Origin: Hofstenia miamia
Taxonomy: Eukaryota > Xenacoelomorpha > Acoela
DNA: 21,136 nt
NCBI GenBank assembly: GCA_004352715.1
Contig: SCFE01000119.1
Coordinates: 1,467,958 to 1,489,093, forward strand
Reading direction: 5' to 3'
The translations under genes and the position numbers were made by a program. The notes beneath the pieces were generated by a model that was not told where the DNA came from, did no database searches, and worked only from the letters and a program-made list of their open reading frames with translations. Each line of letters starts with the position of its first letter. The stretch's first letter is position 1. Of this stretch, positions 8,943 to 15,685 are shown piece after piece.

Positions 8943-9298
8943 CATTTATGAACTAATCTTTATAGTAATAATAGATATTACACTTTTAGTTCAATAAATG
9001 TGTACATTTAAATTTAAATTGTTTTTAATACAAGCAGGACTTAATTTCTGATTTATTAAGATTCTTAATAATTTCATAAAAAGTTGCAAAAATATAAAAT
9101 TTTATTAAATATTTTATTTTACTAAATGTCTATTATTGAATATAGTATATAGTTTCAAATAACCCCTAGGAATTTGTGTAAAGAAAAAATAGATATTTTT
9201 CTGCTGACCCAATACTTTTGCACGTGACTGTACATATATAATGGCGCTATAGACACTTTTCGCGTATTTTTGCTGGATCTGTATAATTGTGTTATTAA

Positions 9299-9848
9299 TC
9301 CTGGCGCGACCAGTTATGGTAAAACAAAAAAATTAAATAATCGAATTTTAAAAATCTCATATTGTAGGTATGGGTATAAGCTATCCATGAAAGAAATTTG
9401 AAGCCAATTCAGACCATACCAGACGAAATGAATTGATGCTGGCAAGAGTAACGTCAAAATAAAATAACTCGTAGTCGGAATCGCCAGTATACGTATATAT
9501 CTATATATATATATATAAATTTCCTAGCCAAAAACCGACCAGTCGGTATTAACTGTTGATGGCACCACTAAAGCTGCAAGAATCAAACATTGATGTTTTT
9601 ATGGAATTGCTAAGTACAATAGAATAGTATTCATCACTGAATGAAACACAAAGGTCATGTCAATTTCTATATTGCATAAATGTTAGAATTGGATTTATGA
9701 TTCCTTTGATTACTATCAAAATTTTGCTCAATACAATATAATTGAAAATAATTAAAAGCTATGGTGTCGCCATGATTTCTTTTATCTTTTACATGGTTTA
9801 ATCAAATTGTGCAACTAAAATGCTAGCCATTCATTCCNACAGTTGTAG
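9299..9848 (+). repeat. Copy A of a direct repeat of about 550-590 bp
   Basis: This copy matches 10334-10921 over nearly its full length with scattered substitutions and small indels. Shared landmarks are CTGGCGC(G/A)ACCAGTTATGG at the start, a (TA)n tract (9493-9517), the palindrome ACCGACCAGTCGGT (9534-9547), and GCTAGCCATTCATTCC-like sequence at the end. It lacks about 37 bases that copy B has before the TA tract. Within it, 9299-9489 is bounded by a CTGGCG...CGCCAG inverted pair and may itself be a small TA-inserting MITE. One N lies at 9838. No coding frame is seen. Confidence 0.88.
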
Positions 9849-9881
9849 TGAATGCTATATAATTTTTTAACGTTTTGAAAT

Positions 9882-10076
9882 TGTATATTAGTATCATATA
9901 CTCTTGAAGAACTTAATTTAGAATTTCCAAGTCAACGCCCAGATTTTATTGATGGTTTCTATTCTAAAATACCTTACTTTGATATAGAAAGCCGCAAAAT
10001 TGTAGGAAACTTCTTAAAAAATCTCATGAAAATATGCCGAATCGGAATTAAGTGGGTTGGAGCGGATTCAGGCTGA
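9882..10076 (+). other. Unrecognised open segment between the two direct repeats
   Basis: About 64 codons are open from 9882 to a TGA at 10074-10076. From about 9900 the translation looks protein-like, with Pro-Ser-Gln-Arg-Pro-Asp-Phe, Ile-Pro-Tyr-Phe-Asp and an Asn-Phe-Leu-Lys-Asn-Leu stretch. An AG preceded by TATATT at about 9885-9892 could act as a splice acceptor. There is no ATG near the start and I recognise no family. It could be a decayed exon or transposon fragment, or chance openness in AT-rich DNA. Confidence 0.25.
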
Positions 10077-10333
10077 GCAGGGATTGGCCTAAATTTTCTG
10101 ATAAGATTTATTAAAGTCTTAGAAGGTAAGATATTTCTAGAAATCACTCTACTACAAAATCAAAGAAGTGTTTTCTATTCAAATTGGAACAGTTAACAGT
10201 GCATCAGCCTGTATTCAAAACTAATAAAGGTTGCATTAGTGAGGTGTAGGGAGAAATAATTCATTATTAGTAATTGATAACATAAACATTTATAATGTGT
10301 GTTGCATTTGTTAGGTTAAAATGAAATATACAA

Positions 10334-10921
10334 TACTGGCGCAACCAGTTATGGTAAAACAAAAATAATCTAAAATTAAAAAATCGAATTTTTTAAAATC
10401 TCATATTGTAGGTGTGGGTATAAGCTATCCATGATAGAAATTTGAAGGCAGTTCAGACCATACAGCCGAAATGAATTGATGCTGGCACTAGTGACTATGA
10501 CAAAAAACCCTTGCTGTGCGTGAGCAACTTTGAAACGAAATAACTCAGTCGGAATCGCCAGTATTTGTAAATATATATATATATATATATAAATTTCCTA
10601 GCCAAAAACCGACCAGTCGGTATTAACTGTTGATGGCACCACTAAAGCTGCAAGAATCAAACATTGATGTTTTTACGAAATTGCTACTTACAATAGTATT
10701 CATCACTGAATGTAACACAAAGGTCATGTCAATTTCTATATTGCATAAATGTTAGAATTGGATTTATGTAAATATTCCTTTGATTACTATCAAAATTTTG
10801 CTCAATATAATTGAAAATAATTAAAAGAAATTTTATGGTGTCGCCATGATTTCTTTTATTTTTTACATGGTCTTCATCAAATTGTGCAACTAAAATCCTA
10901 GCCATTCATTCCTGTAGCTGT
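10334..10921 (+). repeat. Copy B of the direct repeat of about 550-590 bp
   Basis: Partner of 9299-9848, about 1035 bases downstream in the same orientation. Its start has the complete inverted pair TACTGGCG (10334-10341) and CGCCAGTA (10556-10563), a 230-bp inner unit with TA ends, directly followed by a (TA)n tract (10570-10591) and the same ACCGACCAGTCGGT palindrome (10608-10621). Similarity ends at about 10921. Because both the inner unit and its flank are repeated, either a larger segment was duplicated or a composite repeat family inserted twice. Confidence 0.88.
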
Positions 10922-11224
10922 ACTATCTTTGTAAAAATATTGAAGTAAACTTTTCCTGGATCGACTTGCACCCTAATCTGTCATCAATAATTAAATACAG
11001 AATTTCTTAGTGTATTCTGGAGTAGTTGCATATTTCCCCCATTTTTGAAGTTGACAGACAAGGCTAAAATATATTTAGGTGGACAATTGCCCATCCTTGC
11101 CCATCATAGCTACGGCTCAGTACGCCTGGTCTGTGTTAAATAGATTAGTAAATGACTGACGTTAGCTTATTGTTCTTTTAAATCGTTTGATAAATATCAA
11201 CGAAAAAGAAACCAATGCAAACAA
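10922..11224. other. Intergenic stretch without recognisable features
   Basis: I see no coding frame with supporting motifs and no strong repeat in this part. Confidence 0.5.
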
Positions 11225-11344
11225 GAGCTTTCAATATTGAAATCGTCAAATGAAATCAACATGAGGAATATGTGTAAACGCATCCATGCGCTATTGAATT
11301 CGCTTAACGAATTCCTCAAGTTGAACCAGTGTAAACGGCGCTTA
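11225..11344 (-). repeat. Second, inverted copy of the GTTTACA fold-back element (partial)
   Basis: Read on the minus strand, this segment starts GCGCCGTTTACACTGGTTC and continues with the TTGAGGAATTC, AATAGCGCATG and TGTTGATTTCATTTGACG blocks in the same order as 6182-6290. It lacks the right-hand arm. Since the first copy is read on the plus strand, the two are dispersed inverted copies about 5 kb apart. Confidence 0.75.
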
Positions 11345-11619
11345 AGAATTGCCTGATTTATGGTAAATGTATTTACGCACATTTCTTTATTTAATCTAGA
11401 CACTAAATTCATTTTTTTACTAAAAGTGTAAAACTAAGCAATGAAACATACTCGTAATATACAGTATATGCAATATTTAAAAAATACATATTATAAAAAT
11501 ATTAACATCTTCCTATATACAAGAGCACTTTGGTACATTTTGGTTTCAGAAGGCCTTCCTCGATGCTGCTCCAAATATTTTATTAGCTCTTTTTTAAATA
11601 GAATGGGTGTATTTCTTTT
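11345..11619. other. AT-rich stretch before the TTAA element
   Basis: Short open frames are present on both strands, but none carries a recognisable motif. Confidence 0.45.
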
Positions 11620-12038
11620 TTAAGAGCCGTTACACCTCTCGACCAACCCATTTTTTCTACCAGATGACAGATAATTTTAAATCGAAGTGTCAGTAAGAAC
11701 TAAACCCTGTTGATAGGATCAGGGGCCACATCCAGTAGTCGTCTTCGTTTACTAGATCCTTTTGTAGTTGAATTGTTTCTTCTACGTTTCTCACAAGTGC
11801 ATCCACATCTATAACACCCACTACAACGGACACATCTACCTTTTCTGCAGTTACACGACAATTCTACCATAACTTCGGCTTGGATGAAAATTTTCAAAAA
11901 TGAACTTCGTGCGACAGGTTTATTTTATATATTAATATTAGCCAATCAAATTGTTTAATTTAAGCGTCAGTTTGCGACGATTTGGTTTTTTTGGTTTCTG
12001 TCAAAAATGGGTTGTTCGAGAGGTGTAACGGCTCTTAA
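11620..12038. mobile_element. TTAA-flanked DNA transposon, 411 bp, with inverted ends (piggyBac or Kolobok type)
   Basis: The element spans 11624-12034 and is flanked on both sides by TTAA (11620-11623 and 12035-12038). Its ends are long inverted repeats starting GAGCCGTTACACCTCTCGA. They match over about 32 bases with one mismatch, plus a shared TGACAG-like block offset further in. TTAA targets are used by piggyBac and Kolobok. The GAG start does not fit the usual CCC start of piggyBac, so Kolobok is slightly favoured. The element is too short for a complete transposase but contains the cysteine-rich frame at 11700-11924. It sits at the edge of the duplicated exon block, immediately left of the sequence homologous to 13200-13310. 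Confidence 0.85.
11700..11924 (-). pseudogene. Cysteine-rich basic C-terminal fragment inside the TTAA element
   Basis: The minus strand is open from just after a TAA at about 11927 down to a TAG at 11700-11702. There is no ATG at the front; the first methionine is internal. The core has eight cysteines in a tight pattern, Cys-x-Cys-x4-Cys-x2-Cys-x2-Cys-x2-Cys-x-Cys-x-Cys. It is followed by a Lys-Arg-Arg-Arg stretch and a second Lys-Arg-Arg-Arg that could act as nuclear localisation signals. Position near the end of the element, strong base content and lack of a start fit the last exon or C-terminal zinc-binding tail of a transposase whose core has been deleted. piggyBac proteins end in a cysteine-rich domain, but this spacing is not their standard C5HC2 pattern. 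CXC/tesmin-type domains are also only partly similar. Function in DNA binding is inferred from composition only. Confidence 0.5.
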
Positions 12039-12044
12039 AATATT

Positions 12045-12365
12045 TATTTGACAAAATGTTTCTTTCACCATTAACATTAAATGTTTTATAGTTAAGTTAA
12101 TAATAAATTCATTGTGAATAATTTCAGAAATATTAGAAAACAATGAAAAACAAAAACAACAATAAATTAACAATATAAATTTTAAACAGTTTCCACATTT
12201 TCCTCAAATAAAATAGAATTTAATTGAAATCAACTAAATATACTTAAAGAATGCTTTGTGAAGTATGAATAAATTATTATTAGTTGGAGTAAATTTTTCA
12301 ATTGCTTGCTTGTACCTCAATTGAATGTGACAGCCAGTACACACTTGAGTGTCCTCTTTGCGCAT
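12045..12365 (+). repeat. Duplicated block, copy 1 (homologous to about 13205-13495)
   Basis: This segment aligns along its length with 13205-13495. Shared parts include the sequence around TAATAATAAATTCATT, TTCCACA...CTCAAATAAAATAG, GAAATCAAC, AAAGAATG(C/T)TTTGTG(A/G)AGTATGAATAAATT, AGTTGGAGTAAAT and TTGCTTGTACCTCAATTGAA. Divergence looks moderate with several indels. Its left part corresponds to the coding end of the copy at 13060-13310 but contains stops, so copy 1 is dead at protein level. Confidence 0.8.
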
Positions 12366-12395
12366 CTCCTTTAGCAAATTTTGTAATAATCACTT
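12305..12395 (+). pseudogene. Zinc-ribbon-like exon fragment, copy 1
   Basis: The plus strand reads Ala-Cys-Thr-Ser-Ile-Glu-Cys-Asp-Ser-Gln-Tyr, then Glu-Cys-Pro-Leu-Cys-Ala-Ser-Pro, then closes with a TAA about 11 codons later. The C-x4-C...C-x2-C spacing is shared with 13072-13130, where the frame stays open. It is a truncated duplicate rather than an independent gene. Confidence 0.4.
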
Positions 12396-12498
12396 AAAAA
12401 ACTGATCATTTATAAATGTATGTTTAACAGAATTATTTAGATGTCCTTAATAAATTATCTCACTGATTTTGATGCTCATAAAATCGCTTTATAATTTG

Positions 12499-12699
12499 AA
12501 TCAACTAATATTGATGATATTTTAATAAATATAGACCCAGAAGAGGAAGAGTGTAATGAGATTGCATTTGGGAGTAAAATATTAGGCGTTCTCATTCGAA
12601 TAAGGAATTGTGGACAACAACAAATTGTGAAAAATCACAACTATTCCAAAAGAATAATTGTTGAAACATCATATGATATAATGTTTTTCTTTCCATAAG
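12499..12699 (+). pseudogene. Unrecognised exon-like open segment A
   Basis: This frame is open for 66 codons after a TAA at 12490-12492 and up to the TAA at 12697-12699. It includes an acidic Asp-Pro-Glu-Glu-Glu-Glu-Cys stretch and a Gly-Val-Leu-Ile-Arg-Ile-Arg-Asn-Cys-Gly segment. The frame is also open before the TAA at 12490 (Asp-Phe-Asp-Ala-His-Lys), so that stop may be a late mutation. Beta-rich alternating hydrophobic residues would fit an OB-fold strand region, but I do not recognise the family. It lies 40 bases before segment B on the same strand and could have been a preceding exon. Confidence 0.3.
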
Positions 12700-12737
12700 A
12701 TTTTAAAAGTATATTTATGTTATAAATTTTTATTTTA

Positions 12738-12994
12738 GAGAATTAGATACAGTGAAGCCATTCATAGTTTTTACTAAAACCTCAAAGGAATCCTCAGTGG
12801 CTTTGGCTATTAAGAATATTTCAATTGGATCAATTGTGTTAATTATTGAGCCAATAGCAACTAGTACACAATTTATGGGTGCAAATGTGGAAACGACAAA
12901 TAAATTTGTTAAAGGTGAAATTAGAACGCCACCAACATTGTTTAGTGTTAAATTACAAGTTGTGGATAACTTATCCTATTTTTGTGAAGAATGA
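12738..12994 (+). pseudogene. Unrecognised exon-like open segment B
   Basis: A good acceptor-like sequence, TTTTTATTTTAG at 12727-12738, precedes an open frame of about 85 codons that ends with TGA at 12992-12994. The translation contains Lys-Pro-Phe-Ile-Val-Phe-Thr-Lys, then Ile-Gly-Ser-Ile-Val-Leu-Ile-Ile-Glu-Pro. A 'GS-V-x-I-x-EP' core after a variable strand is reminiscent of OB-fold single-strand-binding proteins, but this is a weak resemblance. An ATG lies at 12752. Its position between A and the zinc-ribbon segment C suggests consecutive exons of one gene or element, with introns of about 40-80 bases. Function unknown. Confidence 0.35.
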
Positions 12995-13060
12995 TTAAAT
13001 TTAAATTCACTTTACATATTTTATTTATCGCCTTGAAAAAAGCCAATTTAAAGTTGTTGC

Positions 13061-13309
13061 ATAAATATTTCTTGCTTGTACTCCAATCGAATGTGATGGG
13101 CAGTATGGACCAGAGTGCCCAGTTTGTGTTTCTCCCTCGAGCACCAAATGGGTCATTCAAATTGCATTTAAGGATCCATATTCTAAACACCATTGTCTTT
13201 CAGTCACTCTCATTAACAAACATTTATTTCCTCATTACCATGAAATCTTACATAGTTTAATTAATAGTAAATTCATTATATATAATTTAGAAACACTAAG
13301 AAAATAATT
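13061..13309 (+). CDS. Exon-like segment C: zinc-ribbon followed by beta-rich C-terminus, hypothetical
   Basis: The frame is open for about 82 codons after a TAA at about 13058 and ends at TAA 13307-13309. It begins Ala-Cys-Thr-Pro-Ile-Glu-Cys-Asp-Gly-Gln-Tyr-Gly-Pro-Glu-Cys-Pro-Val-Cys (from about 13075), a C-x4-C-x7-C-x2-C module. It then reads Trp-Val-Ile-Gln-Ile-Ala-Phe-Lys-Asp and ends with a Leu-Glu-Thr-Leu-Arg-Lys tail. A zinc ribbon placed directly before 'I-x-I-x-x-K-D' strands is the layout of zinc-containing OB folds such as the RPA70 C-terminal domain, so an OB-type single-strand-binding role is a hypothesis only. This is the best preserved of three copies of the motif (12305, 13061, 13440). 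No perfect splice acceptor was found, and no start codon is visible. Confidence 0.38.
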
Positions 13310-13495
13310 AATAAACAAAAGCAATATACATTTTAAATTGTTTCCACACTCTTCTCAAATAAAATAGCATAATATAGATGAAATCAACAAAATATCATTT
13401 ATTTAAAGAATGTTTTGTGGAGTATGAATAAATTGTAAGTAGTTGGAGTAAATGTTTCAATTCTTTGCTTGTACCTCAATTGAATGTGACGACCA
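13205..13495 (+). repeat. Duplicated block, copy 2 (homologous to 12045-12365)
   Basis: Partner of the block at 12045-12365, about 1.14 kb downstream in direct orientation. Its left part is the open C-terminal coding end of segment C. Its right part contains a further zinc-ribbon start that breaks off at a stop. The match stops at about 13495, after GAATGTGACGACCAGTA. Confidence 0.8.
13440..13493 (+). pseudogene. Zinc-ribbon-like exon fragment, copy 3
   Basis: The frame again reads Phe-Ala-Cys-Thr-Ser-Ile-Glu-Cys-Asp-Asp-Gln and then hits TAA, so only the first cysteine pair survives. Sequence after it is not homologous to the other copies. It marks the right edge of the duplicated block. 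Confidence 0.4.
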
Positions 13496-13855
13496 GTAAT
13501 GTGTTAAAATTTAGCAGAGTTGTTGAAAGAAATAACAATGCTTATGCTTGCATTGTAATTAAGAAGAATTACAATAGAAATGTTGTCTGCATTTTGAAAA
13601 AAAATTTTTAGAAATTGAAAGCCAGTGTTCACGATTCCTTACTTCAAATGCACCACCTCTTAATTCATTTCTCTCCAAAGAACAACTTAAATTTTTAAAA
13701 TATCATCTTTATCAAAACTACTTAGTCACTTTCTTTTTAGAATTAATTTACAAACTTATTATTTTAAAATTAAATTTTATTAAAAAACACAATTTAATAA
13801 TTTACAATTATGATATATGTTATAAAATTTAAATGTATAAGCAAATTATAGAAAG
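13496..13855. other. AT-rich stretch with weak coding traces
   Basis: Two short open stretches are visible but unsupported. A plus-strand frame of about 40 codons (13489-13611) reads Val-Val-Glu-Arg-Asn-Asn-Asn-Ala-Tyr. A minus-strand frame of about 50 codons (about 13560-13715) reads Glu-Leu-Arg-Gly-Gly-Ala-Phe-Glu-Val-Arg. Neither has a start codon or known motif. Confidence 0.35.
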
Positions 13856-14071
13856 TTATTTGAATTTTTGTTTAGAATTCATAATTTCAATGCGATCCTT
13901 TTTCTTGTCAAGCCTCCATTCCACACAATTACTTAGAGAATGCTCAATGTTCACGGGTACTTTTTTATTATTCATGTTCAATATTTTATTTATGCCCTTA
14001 CTAATTATTTGAATTTTAATTTTTATTTTATTAGCTAATAATTTATCAATATAATAACAAACAGTGTTATA
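13856..14071 (-). pseudogene. Unrecognised minus-strand open segment
   Basis: A frame of 71 codons plus stop is open on the minus strand from after a TAG (72-74 of 14000) down to TAA at 13856-13858. The second half is protein-like, with Val-Pro-Val-Asn-Ile-Glu-His-Ser-Leu and Cys-Val-Glu-Trp-Arg-Leu-Asp-Lys-Lys-Lys. The first half is a Lys/Ile-rich stretch that may be simple AT-rich sequence. An ATG gives a possible 38-residue product. I recognise no family. It lies just downstream, on the same strand, of the mariner relic, but its sequence does not resemble a mariner C-terminus. Confidence 0.3.
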
Positions 14072-14077
14072 CTATAA

Positions 14078-14097
14078 CTATATATACATATATATAC

Positions 14098-14138
<41 letters not shown>

Positions 14139-14157
14139 TATACATATATATATATAC
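14078..14157. repeat. Compound (TA)n/(TACATA)n microsatellite
   Basis: About 80 bases of TA repeats regularly interrupted by C, giving TATATACATA units on both sides of a pure TA core. Simple repeat. Confidence 0.95.
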
Positions 14158-14183
14158 TAATACCTCCCTCTATGTATTTTTTC

Positions 14184-14640
14184 CCTCTATCTTTTATATG
14201 ATTACCCAGCAGTCAAGTTGGTTGAGGTCTGAAGAATATAAATACTGTTTATGAAGGGGAATATCTTTTGAATCGAAATATTTTTGTGTTTGGATAACTG
14301 AATGAGGCTAAGCATTATCTTGTGTCCAATTTAATGAAGATTGAACACCTCACTTCTCAGGTGTTTCTTTACTGAACTTAAGAAGACAGTTTACCATAAA
14401 GTTAATATAGCGATAACTACTGTTTCATTTCATGCAGTTATCTCAATGCAGAATTTTTTATCCCCCCGTCATTGCAATTATTGCTATAGTTTTTTCCAGC
14501 TGTCAGGTTGACTTTCAGAATTTGTTACCTTGGAGTATTAGACTTATGCCAATAATGGGAATCTTGTCATGATATACCCGGTGCAAATACAATCCACGTC
14601 TCATCAATTATTACTTGCGTTTTAGTAATTAAGAAGCATA
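14184..14640 (-). pseudogene. Mariner (DD34D) transposase relic
   Basis: Read on the minus strand, the first catalytic block is Val-Ile-Ile-Asp-Glu-Thr-Trp-Ile (codons near 14593-14608). The second is Trp-Thr-Gln-Asp-Asn-Ala-stop-Pro-His-Ser. The third is Ser-Ser-Asp-Leu-Asn-Gln-Leu-Asp-Cys-Trp. There are 34 positions between the last two aspartates, the DD34D signature of mariner elements; the family consensus has a Pro where this copy has Ser or Gln. At least five in-frame stops lie between the blocks, and indels are likely. The N-terminal DNA-binding part and both inverted ends are not visible. The C-terminus breaks off near 14184, close to the compound microsatellite. An old dead copy. 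Confidence 0.75.
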
Positions 14641-14774
14641 GAATTATGGAACAACTCGCCAAAGGATTCACAACAACTGATTCGATTAAGTTTGTTCAAT
14701 ATCAAAAGAGACTATGGCACCCACACCAACAAACATTTGTTAGACCTAATTTAAAAAAACATTCTAATTTTTGA
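14625..14774 (+). pseudogene. Possible LINE ORF2 C-terminal scrap
   Basis: The plus strand is open to a TGA at 14772-14774. It reads Arg-Ile-Met-Glu-Gln-Leu-Ala-Lys...Asp-Ser-Ile-Lys-Phe-Val-Gln-Tyr-Gln-Lys-Arg-Leu-Trp. This resembles the 'WNxLPxxI...SIxxFKxxLKxxL' ending found after LINE reverse transcriptases, with the Trp-Asn replaced by Met-Glu. It is short and adjoins the mariner relic on the opposite strand. The resemblance is suggestive only. Confidence 0.3.
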
Positions 14775-14879
14775 ACACGAAGTTCAAATTTAAAAAACCC
14801 TGCCAATTAAGTGGAAAAGATAAATTTTTTATTTTAATACCCCTAAAATAAAGATTAGTAATTAAATTTATTATTTACA

Positions 14880-15044
14880 ATTGTGACAAATTAAAAGTTA
14901 GTTGTGGTAATTTAAATGTTGGTTGTGCCAATTTTAATGTTAGTTGTGATAAATGAAATGTTAGTTGTGACAAATGAAATGTTAGTTGTGACAAATGAAA
15001 TGTTAGTTGTGACAATTTAAATGTTAGTTGTGCCAATTTAATTG
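14880..15044 (+). repeat. Minisatellite, 21-bp unit, about eight copies
   Basis: Units of exactly 21 bases start AGTTGTG and end ATGTT, for example AGTTGTGACAAATGAA followed by ATGTT. The central copies (14944-15006) are nearly identical, while outer copies diverge with AATTTAAATG in place of AAATGAAATG. The period is a multiple of three, and one plus-strand frame reads Val-Val-Thr-Asn-Glu-Met-Leu in the perfect units. Outer units contain stops in that frame, so it is not a coding repeat as it stands. The CCAATT(T/A)A(A/G)T(T/G)GGAAAA motif occurs both before (14800) and after (15033) the array. Confidence 0.92.
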
Positions 15045-15282
15045 GAAAAAGGTGTCGATAATTCCTCCCGATTTTAGTTGTGGAAGAGGGGTACTACACG
15101 AATGGTTACCACAAATTCTTTACCCTGCTGATTTATTTAATCAATAATTTGAAATTTGTTATAAACAATATTATTAATATTAACTGTATTAACCTTAATA
15201 ATAAATATTAACTTTTTGTTAACCTAATCAGTTTTGAATTAAGCTTTACCCAAACATTTAAAATTTATTTTTGCAGTTGTGG
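15045..15282. other. AT-rich stretch before a possible exon
   Basis: No feature beyond a polypyrimidine/AG sequence (ATTTTTGCAG, ending about 15276) that could be a splice acceptor for the following open segment. Confidence 0.4.
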
Positions 15283-15324
15283 CAGCAATTAGACTTTGTA
15301 GTTAAATATTTATTTTATTAACTT

Positions 15325-15615
15325 TTGGTGGTGCAAATCATGATTATGTTTGTTTACGGTGGGTTTAATGGCGTGATGCAGTCGACACTCTACAAATTTC
15401 GATTTCCCCATAATTTGTGTCCTTTGATTAAAGATGAAAAACAATGTCGCAATACTCGTGGGTGTACTTTATGTTTAGGCCAGTGTAATGACGTTGCTTC
15501 TAAGGAGACAACTGCGAGGTTGGTTAACGAAAATTCGATGTTTAAATGCGTCTTGTGTAAATTTAAAATTATTAAAAAATGTTTCCGTCATTTGAAAAAG
15601 GTTGTTTTGATTTAA
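15325..15615 (+). CDS. Hypothetical cysteine-rich protein or exon
   Basis: This frame of 96 codons (first codon GTG-like at 15325; first ATG about 15340) ends with TAA at 15613-15615. The middle has Cys-Pro-Leu-Ile then Cys-x5-Cys-x2-Cys-x3-Cys (residues about 32-54). The end has Phe-Lys-Cys-Val-Leu-Cys-Lys-Phe-Lys...Phe-Arg-His-Leu-Lys-Lys (about 73-92), which resembles a C2H2-type finger with only one clear histidine. A nuclear, nucleic-acid-binding role would fit but is inferred from the cysteine pattern alone. The segment is followed 70 bases later by another exon-like stretch on the same strand. If spliced, a GTAAAT at about 15558 after the Cys-Val-Leu-Cys codons could be a donor. Unrecognised family. 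Confidence 0.35.
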   Translation: MVVQIMIMFVYGGFNGVMQSTLYKFRFPHNLCPLIKDEKQCRNTRGCTLCLGQCNDVASKETTARLVNENSMFKCVLCKFKIIKKCFRHLKKVVLI

Positions 15616-15685
15616 TAAATTAAGAATAAACTTCTAATTTGCTGTTTTTTGTCATTTTTCATTAATAATTTAGTTTCCCCTTCAG

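Larger units (their letters stand above)
7349..9232 (+). mobile_element. Tc1-type transposon with TA target duplication, nearly complete
   Basis: The left end at 7349-7350 reads TA then GTCACGTGCAAAAG, and a block ATTGGGTCA follows. The right end at about 9203-9232 is the reverse complement of the same sequence, finishing ACTG then TA. The left end lacks the CA of the expected TACAGT start, so it has lost two bases or been rearranged. A similar AGTCACGTAC block at about 7789 lies roughly 200 bases inside the left end once the nested MITE is discounted, as in IR/DR-type Tc1 elements. No matching inner repeat was seen on the right. The element encloses the transposase at 7929-8942. Without the nested MITE and its duplication it would be about 1.65 kb, the normal Tc1 size. 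Confidence 0.9.

Noticed and set aside
8249-8945. Antisense frames within the Tc1 transposase
   Set aside because: They are shadows of the conserved transposase frame.
12948-13260. Overlapping plus- and minus-strand frames of 80-90 codons around 12950-13260
   Set aside because: They overlap segments B and C in other frames, and their translations lack the cysteine and strand pattern that is shared between the duplicated copies.
12499-13309. Naming segments A-C as a Helitron-borne RPA gene
   Set aside because: The resemblance to OB-fold and zinc-ribbon proteins is only in pattern, and no sequence connects the block to the Helitron at 2779-5952.
14880-15044. 21-bp repeats as a CRISPR array
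   Set aside because: The units are directly adjacent without unique spacers, and the genome is eukaryotic.
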